Positions 33,777 through 41,844 of a DNA stretch of 64,000 nucleotides are shown piece after piece. Made by a program: the position numbers and the translations under genes. The notes beneath the pieces are model-generated. The model made no database searches. It was given only the letters and a program-made list of their open reading frames with translations, and was not told where the DNA came from. Within the stretch, counting starts at the first letter, position 1. Each line of letters opens with the position of its first letter. Origin of the DNA: Paenibacillus_S vulneris (GTDB lineage Bacteria; Bacillota; Bacilli; Paenibacillales; NBRC-103111); NCBI RefSeq assembly GCF_039543185.1, contig NZ_BAABJG010000006.1, positions 310,001-374,000 on the forward strand. Reading direction: 5' to 3'.

Positions 33777-33803
33777 GATACTTATAAAATACCTACCGAA
33801 GGT
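33751..33803 (+). promoter_or_regulatory. Twin TetR-type operators
   Basis: Operator 1 (33751-33771) is a perfect inverted repeat: ACATACCT, ACCGA, AGGTATGT. Operator 2 (core 33789-33803) repeats the same ATACCTACCGAAGGT core with one weaker arm. They lie 18-20 bp apart on the promoter of the VC0807-like membrane-protein gene, and the TetR-family gene is next downstream, the usual layout for an autoregulated membrane-protein/TetR pair. Confidence 0.7.
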
Positions 33804-33893
33804 TGGTTGATTAAAATGAAACAGCTGCTGACAACAAAGCTTTGTGAATCATCGATCGTGAACATTTATTAATCGGTCCTAAAGAAAGGATGA

Positions 33894-34514
33894 ATGAACA
33901 TGAATAAAACCCGCAATGAAATCATTATTACGATCATCCTGAATATCGTACTGCCTTATGCGATTTATCAGCTGCTGATTCCTCATACGAGCAGCCTGGC
34001 GGCGCTGTCAGCCGCGGCTTTCGTTCCGCTGTGCGACTCGCTGTACAGCCTGATCAAGAACCGCAAGGCGGATATGTTTTCCGGCTTCATCTTTCTTGGC
34101 CTTATTCTTGGCATCATCGCAGTTCTTATGGGCGGCGACGAGCGGTTTATTCTGCTGCGGGAGTCTTATGTAACCGGGATCATGGGTCTGCTCTTTCTGG
34201 TATCGCTGCTATTGGCCCGGCCGCTCATTTATCATTTCGCCGAGCGGTTCACAGGACATGATCCCCAAATGAACGACAAATGGGAGCGGCTTCCGAACTA
34301 TCGGCGCACGTTCCGCCTGCTAACGGCAGTTTGGGGCATCAGCCTGCTGCTGGAGGCGTGCGTCAAGGTTGTGCTTGTGTATGCGCTGCCGATTTCCACG
34401 TTTCTTGCCGTATCACCGATCGCCACGTACGGGATTCTCGGGCTGACGATCTGGTGGAATGTCGTGTACGTGAAGCGGATAAAAAGACGTGCAGCAGCCA
34501 ATCCCCAAACCTAG
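33894..34514 (+). CDS. VC0807-like multi-pass membrane protein
   Basis: 206-aa protein with five or six transmembrane segments and short loops. The pattern (PLCDSLYSLIKNRKADMF near residue 45; RPLIYHFAERFTG near residue 103; TAVWGISLLLEACVKVVL) resembles the VC0807-like family, whose function is not known. AAAGG precedes the two closely spaced in-frame starts (33894 and 33900). It is controlled by the twin operators upstream and followed by the TetR gene, so it may export or sense the TetR ligand (inference). Confidence 0.7.
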   Translation: MNMNKTRNEIIITIILNIVLPYAIYQLLIPHTSSLAALSAAAFVPLCDSLYSLIKNRKADMFSGFIFLGLILGIIAVLMGGDERFILLRESYVTGIMGLLFLVSLLLARPLIYHFAERFTGHDPQMNDKWERLPNYRRTFRLLTAVWGISLLLEACVKVVLVYALPISTFLAVSPIATYGILGLTIWWNVVYVKRIKRRAAANPQT

Positions 34515-34624
34515 GCCATCGGGCGGTTCATTTGTAGAGGGATCGAAGGTACAGGTATAATAAACCGAAGCAGGGCTGTCCAGAGTACAGTAAGAAACTA
34601 AAGAACGGTTGGAGGTAGAAAACC

Positions 34625-35260
34625 ATGCAGGATAAATCAATGAACGCCAGCCTTAGAAAGCTGCTGGACATTGCCGAAGAGATGATCTTGGAGAAAGGCT
34701 GCCGGGCGACGACACTTCAAGAGATCGCCGATCGCGGCGGCTTGACCAAGGGGGCCATCTATCATTATGTCAAAAGCAAAGACGAATTGTTCGGCTTGAT
34801 TCTCGAGGCGGGGATCGAGACAACGAATCAACGCTTTTACGAATCCGTCGCCCGGGTGCCGGAAGAGGAGAAGGAGCTGGAAGCGCCGCTGGATACGTTG
34901 ACCGGACGGCTTGGCAATTTGAATCGTGCGGATAATGCCGCTAATTTGATCTTTATCTATTTGCTCAGCCAAAAGGATAAACCCGCCGTGGCAAGCATCT
35001 TGAGCCGTTATTACGAATCCGCAGTCCAAGCCTCCAAGAAATGGATCGAATTCGGACAGCAGCATGGAGTCATCCCTTCCCATATCGACGCGGAGAAAAC
35101 AGCTCGAATGTTCGCCCTATTCAAAAACGGACTGCAGGTGCAGCACATCCTGTCGCCCGATCGAAGCGAAATCAGCGATAAGGATATATACGAATTCATG
35201 TTACACGCGCTAGGAGGCGGCAGGACTCAAGAATCCGACAATCCTGCCGGCAGGAAGTAA
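34625..35260 (+). CDS. TetR/AcrR-family regulator
   Basis: 211 aa, with GGAGG 9 bases before the ATG. The N-terminal HTH is clear: LEKGCRATTLQEIADRGGL, TKGAIYHYVKSKDELFGLI. The C-terminal ligand domain is helical. It lies 110 bp after the VC0807-like gene on the same strand, and the twin ACCTACCG-type operators at 33751-33803 are its likely targets. Ligand unknown. Confidence 0.85.
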   Translation: MQDKSMNASLRKLLDIAEEMILEKGCRATTLQEIADRGGLTKGAIYHYVKSKDELFGLILEAGIETTNQRFYESVARVPEEEKELEAPLDTLTGRLGNLNRADNAANLIFIYLLSQKDKPAVASILSRYYESAVQASKKWIEFGQQHGVIPSHIDAEKTARMFALFKNGLQVQHILSPDRSEISDKDIYEFMLHALGGGRTQESDNPAGRK

Positions 35261-35274
35261 ACATACGTTATGAC

Positions 35275-35303
35275 AAGTCCTCGTAAAATCGAGGACTTTT
35301 TTT
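35275..35303 (+). terminator. Intrinsic terminator after the TetR gene
   Basis: AAGTCCTCG-TAAAAT-CGAGGACTT followed by TTTTT. Confidence 0.85.
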
Positions 35304-35529
35304 GGCATGGTTCCCTCTGGAAACATCGATAGATTTTTATGCAAATCACGTCTCGAACCAACGTCGCCAGACGAACACATTCCGTTTTTGACAATTCAAA
35401 TTATAAGATTGTAGTTCCCTATGTCAGATCATTTTTAACATAGTACAAGTGTGATTAAACGCCTTAAAATTCGTATTTTAACCCACATTTCTTTATGATA
35501 TGATACCATAAACGAAAGGAGGAAATGAT

Positions 35530-35580
35530 TTGGAAATTCAAACAACAGCCATTTATCCCAACAGGAGAACAGGACTATGA
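35530..35580 (+). CDS. 16-codon upstream ORF overlapping the TauE/SafE start
   Basis: A TTG at 35530-35532 lies 7 bases after AAAGGAGG, the best ribosome binding site in this area, and opens a frame MEIQTTAIYPNRRTGL that stops at TGA 35578-35580. That stop shares bases with the ATG of the TauE/SafE gene (ATGA). This would allow translational coupling. The larger gene's own site (AGGAGAACAGGACT) is weaker. Confidence 0.35.
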   Translation: MEIQTTAIYPNRRTGL

Positions 35581-36323
35581 CGGCTTCGGTGCTGACGCTG
35601 GCAGTAACGGCTGTTTTTATCGGAGCTTTGATGAGAGCGGTGTTCGGCTTTGGAGAAGCGATCGTGAGCATGCCTCTGCTTGCCCTGCTCCCGATTCCGC
35701 TGCAAACTTCCGTATCGCTCATCGGGCTAGCCGGGTTAACCGTCGCCCTATTCACAGTATTCAGCGGTTGGCGACATGTTGACCGCGCCGTGCTGATCCG
35801 GTTGGCGTTCACGGCCGTGATCGGAATCCCTGCAGGGCTGCTCCTGCTTCGAACGACTCCTTCAAGTATGATCACTTCCGGACTCGGGGTTTTTCTGATC
35901 GTCTATGGTGGGTACTGTCTGGCTAAAAAGAGCCTGTCCCGGGCCATGGAGCGTCCGCTGCTGAATGAGCGCGGCTGGGTACTGCCGTTCGGCTTTGCCT
36001 CGGGCGTGCTTGGCAGCGCCTACAATTTCAATGGCGTGCCCGTCGTTGTCTTCGGCACGCTTCGCCGCTGGAGCCCGGACCGTTTCCGTGGCACCCTGCA
36101 GGCGCATTTTCTTATTTCGGGCGTTCTTGTGGTGGCGGGCCATGCGCTAGGCGGGTTATGGACAACGGATGCGCTGGAGTTGTATGCTTGCTCTTTGCCT
36201 GCGATTCTCGGAGCAACCGCGCTCGGTCTCTATCTGAGCAAACGGATTCCCGCAGCCAAATTCGAAAGCAGCTTATTTATTCTCATCATGGTACTGGGAA
36301 TTTTGTTGCTGTTTCCACGGTGA
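35577..36323 (+). CDS. TauE/SafE-family anion permease
   Basis: 248-aa protein with seven or eight transmembrane segments and two family half-repeats: FGFGEAIVSMPLLALL near residue 23 and FGFASGVLGSAYNFNGVPVV in the second half. TauE/SafE proteins export sulfite, sulfoacetate or related organic anions. No sulfur-metabolism gene is adjacent. A short upstream ORF overlaps its start. The 274 bp upstream (35304-35529) hold a TTGACA without a well-spaced -10. Confidence 0.85.
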   Translation: MTASVLTLAVTAVFIGALMRAVFGFGEAIVSMPLLALLPIPLQTSVSLIGLAGLTVALFTVFSGWRHVDRAVLIRLAFTAVIGIPAGLLLLRTTPSSMITSGLGVFLIVYGGYCLAKKSLSRAMERPLLNERGWVLPFGFASGVLGSAYNFNGVPVVVFGTLRRWSPDRFRGTLQAHFLISGVLVVAGHALGGLWTTDALELYACSLPAILGATALGLYLSKRIPAAKFESSLFILIMVLGILLLFPR

Positions 36324-36338
36324 GGCACAGCAGAGACT

Positions 36339-36377
36339 AAAAACCAGCTAATGTTTATCAAGCATTAGCTGGTTTTA
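36339..36377 (+). terminator. Intrinsic terminator after the TauE/SafE gene
   Basis: AAAACCAGCTAATG ... CATTAGCTGGTTTTA, a 14-bp stem, bidirectional in composition. Confidence 0.8.
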
Positions 36378-36454
36378 GTGCTTCCTCCCTCTTTTCTCAA
36401 AGCTTTATTGGCTAAGGGGCAACCGTTCTCTTTTTATACACCCCATCTTTTCTT

Positions 36455-38557
36455 CTAAACAATAAACTCCCCGATGATCTTGCTTGTATCAAAAGGCGTA
36501 ATTCCCCGATCCACGGAAAATATCGTATCCGCCGCATCCGCATCGCAGACCAGCTGACCTCTCGCCTCGGCATGCAGCAGGAAGAGATCGTACAGAGTCG
36601 GCTTCTTTAGAGTCGTCATCGCTTGCCCCATCAGAACCATCCCGCGTTGATTGCCCTCAACATTGTTATGGTAGTTAGGATGTCTGGTAAGAGCCAAGTC
36701 CGTCCAAATGACCTTTCGCTCCACCAAGTCCATAATGACAGGGATCGCAATTTGGGTATCCGCTGTAATATCGATTTTGTCCACCACGGTCGAAGGCTCG
36801 AAAACCCCGCCCTTACCCGGATTGGCTCGGATCATCCACCCGGCAAAGCATTCCGGCAGATCGCAATAAGGCTGCTCCGTGAAGGAATTCAGCGAAGCCA
36901 CAATATACCGCCCCCCGTAGCTGACGATGGAAGGAATATGGAGATCGATGAACTCGCAAGCCCCGTTAGGCGCCGAGGTAATATCTCCGCTATGGGCAGC
37001 CTTGTACTTGTCGGAGCGAAGGTTCGTGTAGGAGATGTGCTCTACGTACTGCCAATTCTCATCATACATAACCGCCGACAAATCAATATCTACCCGTCCC
37101 GTAGGTCTCCCGTCGATAACGCCTTCCTTCCACCAAGTGAAAAAACGGATCGTATTCCCCGGCGGCATCTCCAGTTGGCTCCCCCTTACTATTGTTCGCA
37201 GAGACTTGCTGGCCGATCTCTGGGAGAAGGGAACCTTGTAGGACTGCAAGCGTTCATCCATGTAGATGCTGCCTAATGGCGGCAATGCTGCAAAACGCCT
37301 GATCAATGTGCTCCGGCACAAATCCACGATGGCTTGACATACCTCGGGGGCTAGCTGGACAAGCCGATTTTGAATCGCAACCGCTTTAGCTACATTCCCC
37401 TTTGGAAAAAAGGTACGAAGCCCCTGCAGATCATTTCTATGTTGAAAATGATTCTGTACTTGCAGCAGCACCGGAGTGGCTACCTGCTCAATCACTTCCC
37501 CGAACGCTTCAACAACAAGCAGAGCATCATCCGTTATGTCCGTTATTCTCAACACATGGTCCAGCTTTCGGGCAAACTCGCCGGGACGGGTTCTTAACAA
37601 ATCGACCGCTGTCCACACATTGTTATAGAGAAGCGCCAGCTCAAGTCTTCCTCTAAAGGTCTCAAAAGGCTTGTTATTCCGAAGAATATCAAACGCCTCT
37701 TTACAATGAAAGAATTGGTTTTTGTACTCCGATGGATGCAAAATCTCCCCCAAACGAATCCAGCGATGCTTGAATCTAAGCATATCTTCCGTTATAGGAT
37801 GGCATTGCTCCAACAGCCCCAAAAGCAATCGTCTTTCGGATCGTTTGAACTTCCGGAATTTCGTAGGGTTGGCCAGGCTGATATCCCCGTCCGATAGTGC
37901 AGCCGCCAGCCGCAGGACGTCCGTTGCGGTTTTAATGTATCGGCCGACAAGCTTAACGTTTGCTCTGCCGTGTTTGATCAACGCTCCGACTGCCAATCCT
38001 ACATTTTCTTTCAGAGGGATTTCCAATGGCAGAATGGTTTCCAAATCCTCATAATGCGCAATGGCCCAATCGATATCTTCCTTATCCGTTGCCGAGATGG
38101 ATACCTTCGCTTGAAGGAGCTGCCGAATCATTTGATCGAATTCCGCTTCGCTCCCCAGATCGATGACCTTCAAGTCCACTTGCTCCAGCATAGGAAACCG
38201 GTCTATAGCTTTATATTGCGGCAATTCAAGCGTGATGTAATGAAGGATGGCGTTGATATAAAGCTCTGCTTCACTTGCCAGCATGACTTGTTGAGGAAAG
38301 TTGGGGTACATCGGCTTGTAATTCACATGAGCACCGACGAGGGTTTTCAGATCAGCAACCAGCTGATCGTACAGTTGCGTGAACGCTTCGACGGATAACG
38401 TCCGGACTGTATCCATGAGCCGCTTTGAGAAGGTAAAGCCAAGGTACTCGATATTTTTCATGGCCGTGGCCAAATATCTCTCGGGAAGTGGACTGGAGCC
38501 CGAACCCGGTTCTATAATCAGCTTGTTTTCTCTACGCAGATATATCACATTTTTCAT
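36455..38557 (-). CDS. TerD-domain protein of the MXAN_6230/SCO0854 type
   Basis: 700-aa soluble protein. The first 470 residues are helical with no recognised domain (RSERRLLLGLLEQCHPITED; VVEAFGEVIEQVATPVLLQV). The C-terminal 200 residues resemble a TerD-type calcium-binding domain (GRPTGRVDIDLSAVMYDENW; SAPNGACEFIDLHIPSIVSYGGRYIV). The whole resembles large TerD-containing proteins annotated as the MXAN_6230/SCO0854 family, sometimes found in stress or conflict loci. Here it stands alone. GGAG precedes the ATG, and its 5' leader carries three hairpin repeats (38575-38780). Confidence 0.75.
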   Translation of the reverse strand: MKNVIYLRRENKLIIEPGSGSSPLPERYLATAMKNIEYLGFTFSKRLMDTVRTLSVEAFTQLYDQLVADLKTLVGAHVNYKPMYPNFPQQVMLASEAELYINAILHYITLELPQYKAIDRFPMLEQVDLKVIDLGSEAEFDQMIRQLLQAKVSISATDKEDIDWAIAHYEDLETILPLEIPLKENVGLAVGALIKHGRANVKLVGRYIKTATDVLRLAAALSDGDISLANPTKFRKFKRSERRLLLGLLEQCHPITEDMLRFKHRWIRLGEILHPSEYKNQFFHCKEAFDILRNNKPFETFRGRLELALLYNNVWTAVDLLRTRPGEFARKLDHVLRITDITDDALLVVEAFGEVIEQVATPVLLQVQNHFQHRNDLQGLRTFFPKGNVAKAVAIQNRLVQLAPEVCQAIVDLCRSTLIRRFAALPPLGSIYMDERLQSYKVPFSQRSASKSLRTIVRGSQLEMPPGNTIRFFTWWKEGVIDGRPTGRVDIDLSAVMYDENWQYVEHISYTNLRSDKYKAAHSGDITSAPNGACEFIDLHIPSIVSYGGRYIVASLNSFTEQPYCDLPECFAGWMIRANPGKGGVFEPSTVVDKIDITADTQIAIPVIMDLVERKVIWTDLALTRHPNYHNNVEGNQRGMVLMGQAMTTLKKPTLYDLFLLHAEARGQLVCDADAADTIFSVDRGITPFDTSKIIGEFIV

Positions 38558-38574
38558 ATTAAGACTCCAGGAAA

Positions 38575-38790
38575 TGAATATCCCTAATCGTGGAATAGTG
38601 AGAAGGAAGGAATATAATAGCCTGGATGCCTCCTTTCCGATTATAAAATAAACCAGGAAATTCGCATCTCTATACTTTAACAGAGTTTTTTAGAAGGAAG
38701 AGATGCGATAGCCTGATCCGCCTTCAAGTAAGCTGCGCCCCTAGATCACCCAAGATAGTTGTAGAAGGAAGGAGCGCAATAGCCTGAAGG
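38575..38790 (-). repeat. Three covarying hairpin repeats in the leader of the TerD-type gene
   Basis: Plus-strand units share AGAAGGAAG and ATAGCCTG at 38601, 38692 and 38763. Before each lies an arm that pairs with the variable bases between the two boxes: ATATCCCT (38578-38585) with AGGAATAT (38608-38615); TCGCATCTCT (38662-38671) with AGAGATGCGA (38699-38708), perfect; TGCGCCCCT (38734-38742) with AGGAGCGCA (38770-38778). Stems differ in sequence while pairing is kept, which is evidence for structure. Orientation is unproven; they lie in the 5' leader of the minus-strand gene. Confidence 0.6.
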
Positions 38791-38922
38791 TACGTGTGAA
38801 AGTCCGTGTTCCCGGCCTTTCGTGTATTTATCTTCCCATATCCTTCCTCTTGCGAACAGGGTGAAAGTATTACGACGAGGGTACATGCGATATCTTTTTC
38901 AACCAGATCTCACTATTGAAAG
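38791..38922. other. Intergenic stretch without recognised content
   Basis: Downstream of the hairpin repeats, up to the terminator of the cohesin/dockerin gene, nothing further was recognised. Confidence 0.4.
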
Positions 38923-38956
38923 CAAAAATCCCCCATTCAACTAAAATGAGGGATTA
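38923..38956 (-). terminator. Intrinsic terminator of the cohesin/dockerin gene
   Basis: Minus-strand AATCCCTCATTTT ... AATGGGGGATTTTTG, 10 bp beyond the stop. Confidence 0.75.
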
Positions 38957-38966
38957 ATAATTACCA

Positions 38967-40304
38967 TTAACTATTCAATGGATAGTTCGAATTATTCAAT
39001 ATTTGATTAACAATGAAAACAAGGTCATCATCATTTACATACTCATCTCCAGCTTGATCCGCATCATATTTGGAAGGATCTGCATTCGAAGCAAGTTGTC
39101 CGTAGTAATACGCATCAATTGCCAAATCAAGAAGTGTGTACTCACCGCTTCTGTTTACGTCCTTAACACCCTCGATTGTTAGTGAATCCTCTCCACAATT
39201 CGCTTCCTGCAAATCAAATTCTTTTTCCGTGTCAGCAATTCTACACTTGGTTGCATCTACTTTACCAGTACCGGCAGCTTTTGCACGAAGCTTTAATTTT
39301 AGGAATACTTTTTCGTCATTTATACCATACCCTTGCCCTTGGCTAGCAACGATAAAACGAAGTGTACCATTTTGATCGGTAGGTTGATTATAGACTTTAT
39401 AACCTGAAATTTCTTCAAAACCAACATAATCAAATACCGTGCGGTCATACTTAATGGTAAAATCTTCAGCGTAGATATTATTTACATTTTTCAATTCAAT
39501 GTTCGCTGTTATTTCTTGCCCGATTTTTACTTTTTCTTCGGGAATAAGGACATTCAATGATGGTTCTAAAGCTAGTGGAGTCACAGAAATTTCATTTGAA
39601 TTTGTACTTTCTCCGCCTTGGTTCGCCGCTGTCACAACATAGTAGTAAGTCAAACCTGGAGTAACATTTGTATCAACGAAATAGGTTGTCCCTGTTACAT
39701 TATTAGCAACAACATTATACGGACCACCACTCTGAGTTGCTTTCTTAACATTATAGCCTGTTGCATTTGCAGATTCTGTCCATGTAAGAAGTGATTGGTT
39801 GTTTAATAGAGCTCCCGTCAATGTGGGTGCTTGAGGGGTGGGAGTTGCTGTTCCCGTAACATCGAGTTCATAGGGTTCATAGGTTGTTGTCCCTGTATTT
39901 TTCCAGGCTACATATTTAACATTATCAACTGGTGCTATTGATGTGAAATTGGCATTTGAATTACCCTTGGTCGGTAAATTATCGATTTTAGATAATAAGT
40001 TTTTATTAGAATCATAAAAATAGAAAGTAGTTCCTGTAGCCCACGACTGATAAAAATATCCTGTAATTTGGTGTATACTACTAAATTCATACCATACCAT
40101 ATTTGTTTTACCGATGGAATCAACTTGTACTAGATCTCTATCAGTAAGTTTATTTGTGGTTTTAATTATCGGATCATTAATCGATAACCCCACATTTAAC
40201 GGTTTGCGATCAAGCAAACCGCCCTCCATCGCAGATACTGAAGAAATAGGAACTAATAAGAATAGAAAAAAAGACAATACAAATGCAGAAACTAGCGTCC
40301 TCAA
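38967..40304 (-). CDS. Secreted protein with FnIII, cohesin and dockerin domains
   Basis: 445 aa from a TTG at 40302-40304, with AAAGGAGAG 6 bases upstream. Signal peptide MRTLVSAFVLSFFLFLLVPI, probable cut after SSVSA. An unrecognised N-terminal domain of about 130 residues is followed by a fibronectin type III domain (LLTWTESANATGYNVKKATQ, YYYVVTAANQGGES), a cohesin-like domain (SLNVLIPEEKVKIGQEITAN, FTIKYDRTVFDYVGFE), and a dockerin with two calcium loops (DVNRSGEYTLLDL; DADQAGDEYVNDDDL). Codon use is AT-rich compared with the flanks, suggesting transfer. No anchor is visible, so it is probably released or self-assembling. Confidence 0.8.
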   Translation of the reverse strand: MRTLVSAFVLSFFLFLLVPISSVSAMEGGLLDRKPLNVGLSINDPIIKTTNKLTDRDLVQVDSIGKTNMVWYEFSSIHQITGYFYQSWATGTTFYFYDSNKNLLSKIDNLPTKGNSNANFTSIAPVDNVKYVAWKNTGTTTYEPYELDVTGTATPTPQAPTLTGALLNNQSLLTWTESANATGYNVKKATQSGGPYNVVANNVTGTTYFVDTNVTPGLTYYYVVTAANQGGESTNSNEISVTPLALEPSLNVLIPEEKVKIGQEITANIELKNVNNIYAEDFTIKYDRTVFDYVGFEEISGYKVYNQPTDQNGTLRFIVASQGQGYGINDEKVFLKLKLRAKAAGTGKVDATKCRIADTEKEFDLQEANCGEDSLTIEGVKDVNRSGEYTLLDLAIDAYYYGQLASNADPSKYDADQAGDEYVNDDDLVFIVNQILNNSNYPLNS

Positions 40305-40467
40305 ACAAATCTCTCCTTTTTTTACATGATGTAGATATAACAAATATTAAATTACAAAATATTACATAGGTTGTCAAAACAGTTATTTACTATTATTGTA
40401 AATAAATATATTGATAGGATTTTTTGTGTGGAATTTTAATCCTTTTAATTACAAATCATGAAAAAAT

Positions 40468-40500
40468 AAAAAACACACCCTTCAAAAGATTGGTGTGCTT
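40468..40500 (-). terminator. Intrinsic terminator of the kinase/Thg1-like pair
   Basis: Minus-strand AGCACACC ... GGGTGTGT followed by TTTTTATTTTTTC, about 45 bp beyond the kinase stop. The remaining gap 40305-40467 is AT-rich with no other recognised feature. Confidence 0.75.
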
Positions 40501-40545
40501 TCTGCAAAAACAAAATTTGGGTTACTTAAAAACAATTTTAAGAAC

Positions 40546-40986
40546 CTATCCTTGAATCTCCTCAATATAAAACTTGCCGTCCCCGCTCTTCACCCGATAC
40601 AGCGCATCGAATCCTTCACTGTAATCCGGAGGCTGAAGCTTTTTCATCACACTTCGAATGCCGACCTCAGGAACTTTTTCTTTGCCCATACGGGTTTCAT
40701 TGCGTACTAGCGATGCCTCGAAATCGGGCTCGAAGTAATACCCGACTATCCGGAACTTGTATTGTTTGGCAAGCGCTATGTATTTGCTCCTGTCCTCTCT
40801 CGTTGGGTTCGTATTATCTACGACAAAAGGCTGCTTCGCTTGGAGGGACGCCGCCAGATAGATGTCTTCCCTATGCCTGGTGCGGAGCATGTCCAAATTC
40901 AACCGCATATGGGTATTGAAAAACCGCTCCTTAAAAAAACTCGATTTGCCCGAAGCCTGAATCCCGATAAAAATGATGCATTCCAC
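40546..40986 (-). CDS. Polynucleotide kinase-like P-loop protein (AAA_33 type)
   Basis: 146 aa. Walker A GIQASGKSS lies at residues 8-16, followed by the Pnkp-like signature VVDNTNPTREDR near residue 54 and an Arg-rich lid (NETRMGKEKVPEVGIRSVM). This set is typical of T4/bacterial Pnkp 5'-OH RNA or DNA kinases and their relatives. The gene follows the Thg1-like gene with only 2 bp between stop and start, so the two are co-transcribed. Together they suggest an RNA end-repair pair in which the kinase restores a 5' phosphate and Thg1-like adds nucleotides in the 3'-5' direction (inference). Confidence 0.82.
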   Translation of the reverse strand: MECIIFIGIQASGKSSFFKERFFNTHMRLNLDMLRTRHREDIYLAASLQAKQPFVVDNTNPTREDRSKYIALAKQYKFRIVGYYFEPDFEASLVRNETRMGKEKVPEVGIRSVMKKLQPPDYSEGFDALYRVKSGDGKFYIEEIQG

Positions 40987-40988
40987 GA

Positions 40989-41726
40989 TTATTCTTCCTT
41001 ATCCAAGTATACGTATTGGTTAATGTAGTCCCTGTTTTGCGAGAAAACAGGAGTGTCGTGATCGACATCCCATTTGCTTCTTCGGGCTTCTCCTTTGAAA
41101 TAAACCTGCTTGGTTATGCAAACGCCCCGCTTCTGCCAGACAGGAAGGTCGTTCCAGTTGATGCCTTTTTCCAAAAACAATTTATCCTGCAGCTGCTTTC
41201 CGTCCAGTCCCTGAAGCTCTTCATGCGCAAAGTGAGCTTGCGCGACCATAGAGATGCTGTTCTTCGTCGCATCCTGCTGCCGCCATAGAAAATAATTGGT
41301 CACCTCGTCGTGCGGCAATACCCACGCCCTGCTGTCAAATGTGGCTAACTCTTTGTCGGGAGCATACTTTTTGAAAACTTCGTTGAACTTGGCCGTAGCC
41401 AGCGATGCGGAAACGGATACCATCTTCTGAATATTATTTTCAAACCATGATTGCGTGGTCAATTTATCGTAATTGGTGAGCAGAATCGAGATCTCGTCGC
41501 TTTGATGATACACCAGTTTGCAGCCCATAATGTTGCTTGCAAGATACTTACAGGTTTCCCATAAGGCGCCGGTTAGCTGCTCATCAAAAGGCTTCTTCAT
41601 CCCCCTCGTAAACGTATGAAAGTGGCAGCCGTCAATTCTCAGGATCACAGGCATACGCTGCGGCAATGAATGACGGAAGGCATTCTCGTACCCTTTCATC
41701 CGATTTCCGAAATCGTCTTTACTCAT
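40989..41726 (-). CDS. Thg1-like protein (3'-5' RNA polymerase, tRNA repair)
   Basis: 245 aa, a full-length Thg1 superfamily member. The metal-binding carboxylates are conserved: Asp32 in ILRIDGCHFHTFTRG and Asp77 in VYHQSDEISILL, plus the downstream FDSRAWVLPHDEVTNYFLWR. Bacterial Thg1-like proteins, such as that of Bacillus thuringiensis, repair tRNAs truncated at the 5' end by template-dependent 3'-5' addition. Bacteria encode G-1 of tRNA-His in the gene, so a repair role is more likely than tRNA-His maturation. Operon partner of the kinase. Confidence 0.92.
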   Translation of the reverse strand: MSKDDFGNRMKGYENAFRHSLPQRMPVILRIDGCHFHTFTRGMKKPFDEQLTGALWETCKYLASNIMGCKLVYHQSDEISILLTNYDKLTTQSWFENNIQKMVSVSASLATAKFNEVFKKYAPDKELATFDSRAWVLPHDEVTNYFLWRQQDATKNSISMVAQAHFAHEELQGLDGKQLQDKLFLEKGINWNDLPVWQKRGVCITKQVYFKGEARRSKWDVDHDTPVFSQNRDYINQYVYLDKEE

Positions 41727-41844
41727 AGTTACCCATCCTTTCTATTTTCAGACGAAAAACAATCTGTACCATTATTGTCCCAACTTGGGTTCAGGATATA
41801 GCTTCCTTATAATCTAACGGCTGATTCGTTAAAGGATGTACAGC

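Noticed and set aside
33816..33872. 18-codon ORF between the twin operators and the VC0807-like gene
   Set aside because: Start lacks a ribosome binding site and no regulatory signal is visible; probably untranslated leader.
35525..35782. 85-aa ORF starting at an ATG right after AAAGGAGG
   Set aside because: It overlaps the real permease gene in another frame and its composition is that of a shadow. The 16-codon TTG ORF explains the ribosome binding site better.
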